NCBI GenBank assembly: GCA_022495005.1 | Contig: JAGYXB010001042.1 | Coordinates: 620,001 to 684,000 of the forward strand | DNA length: 64,000 nucleotides | From: Rhyacophila brunnea | Taxonomy: Eukaryota; Arthropoda; Insecta; Trichoptera; Rhyacophilidae | Direction: 5' to 3' | Part shown: one piece after another, positions 60,001 through 64,000 of the stretch | Layout of the letters: each line of letters starts with the position of its first letter | How positions within the stretch are numbered: position 1 is the first letter of the stretch | Notes under the pieces: generated by a model | The model's input: the letters and a program-made list of their open reading frames with translations, nothing else | Databases searched by the model: none | What the model was told of the DNA's origin: nothing | Position numbers and translations under genes: made by a program

Positions 60001-62895
60001 CAGCGCTTTAGATCTTTCTTAGTCTACTGTTTTTGATAGCAATGTTAACTGTGTTAATTACATTTTGTAAGTTTCAGTCAGATGACACTTCCTGTAATTG
60101 AATTTATATGATTTTTTCTAGGTTCGGTGTGAGGTTCAACTGCCCAGTTATCTTAATATCACCGATGGTGCTAAGCAGTTCTTTAGCAAAACTCACAGGA
60201 AATCCAGCGGCTTTGGCTACCGTTCCGAATATCTTTTTGTCATTACCGATAAAGATGAATCTGTTGGACAGAGTCAAAAACTTTGGACTGGATATAGCCC
60301 ATGAAATAATGACATGGTAAGAAAGTAAATTTTGTGGAGCTGAAAGTGCTAAAATTACATTTTTATCATTTTTGAGTTAAGTATGCAGATTTAAATGTGT
60401 TTTCATGTTCTCTTAATGCTGAAAATTTGGGAGTCTAATGTCACATGGTTTTCAAAATACTTACTTCTAAAATGACGCTAGTGCAATTATTATACTTCAG
60501 AGCTGAAAGAGTGACATGTCCAATTTAAGCTATTTTTTCTTTAAGCTAAAGCAAAATGATTAATTGCAAAAGTGCGGAAGTCCAACATACGTAGTTTTAG
60601 TCCGAACGCAAGTGAGTATTTTAACTAGATTAGATTAACTATGTTAAAACTGCTCTCCTGCAAAATATTGAATAATATGTGACTTCCAGACTTTCAGCTC
60701 TACGGTACAGTAAATATGGTTCTTCAATTAAGATTTATTAAGTGACCTAATATCAGTTTAAATAGCCATGTGTATGGCCCCCACATCCTAAAGCGGCCTC
60801 CTCTACCTATCTATAAAGACCATCTACAGTTGCGTATTCCAAATGGTATTCGATTCAATGTACTTTTTAGTGATTTTTTTTATGGAGTTAATCTTATTAA
60901 AATTATTATTTGTCTTCAGTATCAGGTACCTTTACATTTTTTGTCTGTTAACAGGTGGACGTTAAATCCGCATCAAAAAGCACTTTATGAGGAGTTCTTC
61001 AAGGCAGAATCACAAAAGGTTGCATTCAAAAACCTCCCTTCGAAAATATCAGCAACTCTGATTAACAGTCATCCATCAATAAGTGTTGCAAGACCTCTTC
61101 TCCCAAATGCTATTGATATTGGAGGATATCATATTGGCGAGATAAAACCATTACCTCAGGTAAATAATGTACCTAATCTTTGGTTTTGATGGCTAGATCT
61201 ATTAATCAGTTAGTTTTGTGGTATTTTTCCATGCCACGTAGCATTACTTGTGATTTTTGAATTTGTCTTATATTATATTAATGGTTCACATTAGAGATAG
61301 GAAAACTGGTCGATTTTGAAGACTAAGTATACTTACTACCAGTATAAAAAAATACTTAGTATTTAAACTTGTTCCGAAATACTTACTAGTATTTGGCAGT
61401 GGCGAAGGGTGGAGGTAGGCTGTTAAGATTCGCTATAAATAATGCACACTAAACTTTTTTAGTCATATGTATTTGTTTTTATTGAACTAAGACTACAATT
61501 TACAGATGGTGTTAGTTAGTTTTTTAAAATCAATTAAACCCGGTCTAAACGAAACCATAATAGTTTTGGTCTAACTTGGGCAATACGACAAAATTGTGCA
61601 CACTTTTTCATTCATAGTTATTTGTTTTCATTGTATTACAAATACATATTACACATATTGTTGGTTAATTTTTTTAATTCATTAAGCCCTGCCTAAACCA
61701 AACTATAATAAATAAAAAACATTATTCTATTTATAAAATATTCAAAGTTATGTATGATTTGATTGCATAATTTTAGATATTTTATAGATAGACATGTATT
61801 TTTTGACTATTATCTATTATGGCTTGGTTTCTCAGGGTTTAATTGAATTTTAAAAACTAACCAACACTATCTGTAAATTGTAGTCTTATTTCAATGAAAA
61901 CAAATATGTATGTGTGAAAAAGTTTAATGTGCACTGTTTATGGCGGATCTTAACAGCCTACCTCCACCCTTCGCCACTGGTATTTGGAATACTATATAGA
62001 TCGTTTGGCGTGCGTATGCGACAAAAGTTTCATACTCAAGTGAAACTAAAACCAACTCCATCTTATTAGTATTTTAAAATGCGTATCTGCTCAGGGAACT
62101 CAGACTGTGTATCGCCTTCAATAGCATCGCTAAAAATACGCTGAGCGCCGCTTGTCGAAAAGTCCCATATATTATAAAATTTTAAATTTTTGACCTATTA
62201 TTATTCATACATTCGAACGCAATAGACTAATAAATTACAATATACCTATATTCAAGTGCTATTTCGTTTGTGCGCATTTAATGTCAATAGTGTTGAAAGT
62301 CTACCAACTGGCGAGTGCACAGAACAGCGACTCGCGATGATATCATCACAAGTTTTTTGGAATAAGTTTATTGGGCCACAAATACTGAGTATGGGTAGTT
62401 TCATCCGAAACTTGAGTACACAAACTGGTGACAGTATTTCCAACTCACCTCTAGTTCACATGCATACGTGAACACTAGTAGCACCCATATATTTGGTATG
62501 AACTGTTAACTGGCTAGTACCACACCTACTACATACATCTGCCTGTGAACAAAACAGCACGAAGGATCAAAGACAAACACACAACATTTCTTGAACAGGT
62601 TCTCCATCTGCAGTGAAATACAAAAAAATATTGGCGTAACAATAGTTTTACAACACTTTTAATTGCCTGTTGCAGGATTTGCAAAAGGTTTTAGACAACG
62701 CAAAGAATGGACTGATTTACTTCAGTATGGGAAGCAATTTGAAAAGTTCTCTGATGCCTAAAGAGACTCAGCAAGGAATTCTTAAGGCATTTTCAAAACT
62801 TAAGCAAACCGTATTGTGGAAATTCGAAGAGGATTTGCCAGGAAAACCAGACAATGTTATCATCAGGAAATGGATGCCACAAGATGCAATATTGG
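54072..62895 (+). CDS. UGT-3: UDP-glycosyltransferase, exons 1-6 (continues past right edge)
   Basis: Third GT1 paralogue, divergent from UGT-2. Exons: 54072-54227, 57210-57288, 57806-57998, 60122-60316, 60955-61159 and 62676-62895, all with AG/GT borders and the same phases as UGT-2. They give 349 codons plus one base, with no stop. The signal peptide MLSTQLFLVLLSALLCVQVS precedes YKILVL and RSHYNLGKA (catalytic His). Exon 3 is one codon longer than in its paralogues (193 against 190 bases) and carries FDLVVLEYF, with Glu at the usual Asp position. Exon 6 has FSMGSNL and WMPQ. The signature exon and the membrane anchor are not found before 64000, so they lie outside the window. An open frame extends upstream of 54072 with other ATGs, but homology and the signal peptide support 54072. 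Large introns hold a pogo-like element, a GC-rich inverted-repeat block and a 583-bp hAT-like element. Confidence 0.9.
54365..54505 (+). repeat. SINE family 2, copy 2
   Basis: Head AACGCGTAAGGCACTGGG and a degraded B box, then AAGGTCATAATACATATGAT and ATTCTCAAATCCTC, parallel to 1375-1545. In UGT-3 intron 1. Confidence 0.5.
54510..55840. other. UGT-3 intron 1, nothing recognised
   Basis: AT-rich intron sequence with a less AT-rich patch near 55200-55380 and 55530-55600. No coding signal. Confidence 0.35.
55844..56385. mobile_element. Pogo-like non-autonomous element (family E), copy 2
   Basis: 542 bp flanked by TA; ends CAGTCGAACTTGGTTATTAC and the inverse of CAGTCGAACTCAGTTATTAC. Matches 1680-2223 along its length. 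In UGT-3 intron 1. Confidence 0.82.
56390..57205. other. UGT-3 intron 1, right part
   Basis: AT-rich noncoding sequence leading to the exon 2 acceptor (TTTTTTTTTTGCAG). Nothing else recognised. Confidence 0.4.
57412..57480. repeat. CCTAA-type repeat run in UGT-3 intron 2
   Basis: About ten CCTAA or near-CCTAA units, the insect telomere-type motif, decaying toward the right. Short and interstitial. Confidence 0.6.
58018..58640. mobile_element. GC-rich inverted-repeat block in UGT-3 intron 3
   Basis: The left stretch GGGGCGCTCACTAAGTAG preceded by AAGCCCACCAAACGC is mirrored, with mismatches, by GCGCGAGCGCCCCACTCG and TAAGTGGGTTTCAGGCC at the right. CpG-rich unlike its surroundings. Likely a decayed transposon; no clear target duplication. 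Confidence 0.45.
58790..58935. mobile_element. Family B fragment (right end)
   Basis: TTTTAAAAACTCACCATTAT through GTGCACTGATTATG to CCGTTACTG matches the last 145 bp of family B; the left part is missing. Confidence 0.6.
59262..59455 (+). repeat. SINE family 2, copy 3
   Basis: Head AATACGTAAAGCACTGAC with B-box-like AGTTTAATTCCC, then AAGGTCACAATTAATAC, TTTCTGTAATTGTTCCACTG and TCTCATGGTCTGATG, followed by an A/G-rich tail. In UGT-3 intron 3. Confidence 0.6.
59460..60060. other. UGT-3 intron 3, right part
   Basis: Includes a less AT-rich stretch at about 59700-60010 with two overlapping open frames of 61-81 codons and no recognisable family. Possibly transposon debris. Confidence 0.35.
60774..60860. 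mobile_element. Family D end fragment
   Basis: ATGGCCCCCACATCCTAAAG and CCTACCTATC with GTATTCCAAATGGT match the inner left end of family D copies 4 and 5. Only one end is present. About 100 bases before UGT-3 exon 5. Confidence 0.5.
61397..61979. mobile_element. hAT-like element, family B (TSD gtatttgg)
   Basis: 583 bp from CAGTGGCGAAGGGTGGAGGT to its exact inverse at the right, flanked by a perfect GTATTTGG. The best-preserved family B copy. In UGT-3 intron 5. Confidence 0.92.
61990..62670. other. UGT-3 intron 5, right part
   Basis: Noncoding; a 71-codon frame at 62256-62471 is not recognisable. Ends in the exon 6 acceptor TGTTGCAG. Confidence 0.4.
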
Positions 62896-64000
62896 GTATA
62901 TAACATGCATAATTAATTTCTACAGATCTATTTTTCCCCAATTCTATATAAAGCGGGGCGCGCTGAGATTCGTGATATATTGTAGAGTGTAAATAACATT
63001 ATTCTGAGACATTTGCATCCAAAAATTGTGATAACAGGAATATCTTTTTCATAAATTTAAAAGAACACTGAGTTGTCATATTTTTATCTTCACACAACAA
63101 TTTGTCCTATTCCAGTAAAATAAAAATAATACATAATTATAAATAACATTGGTCAAGACAGGTTCAATTAAAGTTTGATATTTTAACATTTTTCTGCGGT
63201 AGGTATCCTTTAAACTTAAATTAACGTCTGCAATTGGCTGTGATGTTACAAAAAAATATGTAACTTAAAAGATCTCCATCACTGAACGATTTTCCATTTT
63301 TACCGATTATGTTTGAGGCAAAATAATAAGCAGCTGTTTATATTTGAATGATTGCCTATAAATTTCATCAGGTTTGTTAGTTTAATATTTTTTTTTTTAA
63401 TTGCCCAATTGGTCTCAAGCGATCAAAGTCAGAGTGTCGCGGCGCGGTTTCCCCCCGCGCCTGATGAGGTCAGTGCGATAATATTACATGACGCATAAAG
63501 CCTAAGGACTGACCTATGCTATTATATATTTACATTAAACGTAGTAATTATTCTTGAAGAGTATTTGCTGCTATTTTTATACAATGCGATCTGTCATTTA
63601 TGCATGAATTTCGTCGTTTTCGTTTGCGCATCGATTGGTAGATACTATTGGTAAAAATAATATTAAAATATGCATGGCTATGTCGTCATTATTTTTTAAT
63701 ATTACATTATATAAGTAGGAACATTGTTGTATATTTTACTTTTAATTATTGTGGGTATTTTTTCTTTTAAAATAAAATAAAAAATTGCGTGTCATGCAAA
63801 ATCATCTCGCGTGCCATAGATTCGCCATCACTGCTACATGGCTATTTTAAAAATCAAGTTATTTTTTTAACACGAGATTCGGGGAAAATTCTGCATTCTG
63901 TGGAACTCATTATACCACCAAAAATGTTTTAAATTATGTAAGAAAATAATGTGTAGTTTTCAAGTCAATATTTATATATTTAGAAACATTGAATTTACAT
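62896..64000. other. UGT-3 intron 6 (part), no exon 7
   Basis: AT-rich. A short GC-rich hairpin-like word GGCGCGG...CCGCGCC lies near 63441-63462, followed by GATGAGGTCA as in SINE family 2. No sequence resembling the UGT signature exon before the window ends. Confidence 0.45.

Noticed and set aside
1..64000. CRISPR array, operon or prokaryotic defence system
   Set aside because: Spliced genes, SINEs and MITEs show eukaryotic DNA; no regularly spaced short repeats were seen.

Overview
The window looks like insect nuclear DNA: AT-rich, intron-rich, packed with degraded transposons, carrying short TTAGG-type (insect telomere-like) repeat runs, and with every recognisable host gene in the UDP-glycosyltransferase (UGT, GT1) family. 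The UGT proteins read most like lepidopteran ones to me, but that is from memory without a search, and another insect order is not excluded.

Three UGT genes share one exon plan (about 160, 79, 190-193, 195, 205, 220, 220 and 298 bases, with identical intron phases). UGT-1 (minus strand, 490-5523) has exons 1-5 here and continues past the left edge. UGT-2 (minus, 11871-20983) is complete: eight exons encode 521 residues with signal peptide, catalytic His, UGT signature, membrane anchor and an ER-type dilysine tail. UGT-3 (plus, 54072-62895) has exons 1-6 and continues past the right edge. UGT-1 and UGT-2 are in tandem; UGT-2 and UGT-3 diverge across about 33 kb in which I find no host gene. 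All three would make ER-membrane enzymes that conjugate sugar to small lipophilic compounds; the shared exon plan says they arose by duplication.

Nearly everything else is mobile DNA. I could define ends and target-site duplications for many elements: four recurrent hAT-like short families (A-D, 8-bp duplications), pogo-like elements (TA), a TTAA element, two damaged irritans-type mariners in opposite orientation (33886-35175 and 47926-49233), a shrunken Helitron that still encodes the last helicase motif (40921-41278), RTE-like and other LINE fragments, a solo-LTR-like insert and at least two tRNA-derived SINE families. Several are nested, which gives a readable order of insertion: 5677-7137, 7400-8242, 24891-25522, 41591-43278, 49291-49866 and 51113-51895.

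I see no rRNA, intact tRNA, CRISPR array, operon or prokaryotic system. The most informative features are the nested transposon stacks, the Helitron remnant, and the UGT trio in which the usual catalytic Asp position is Glu.
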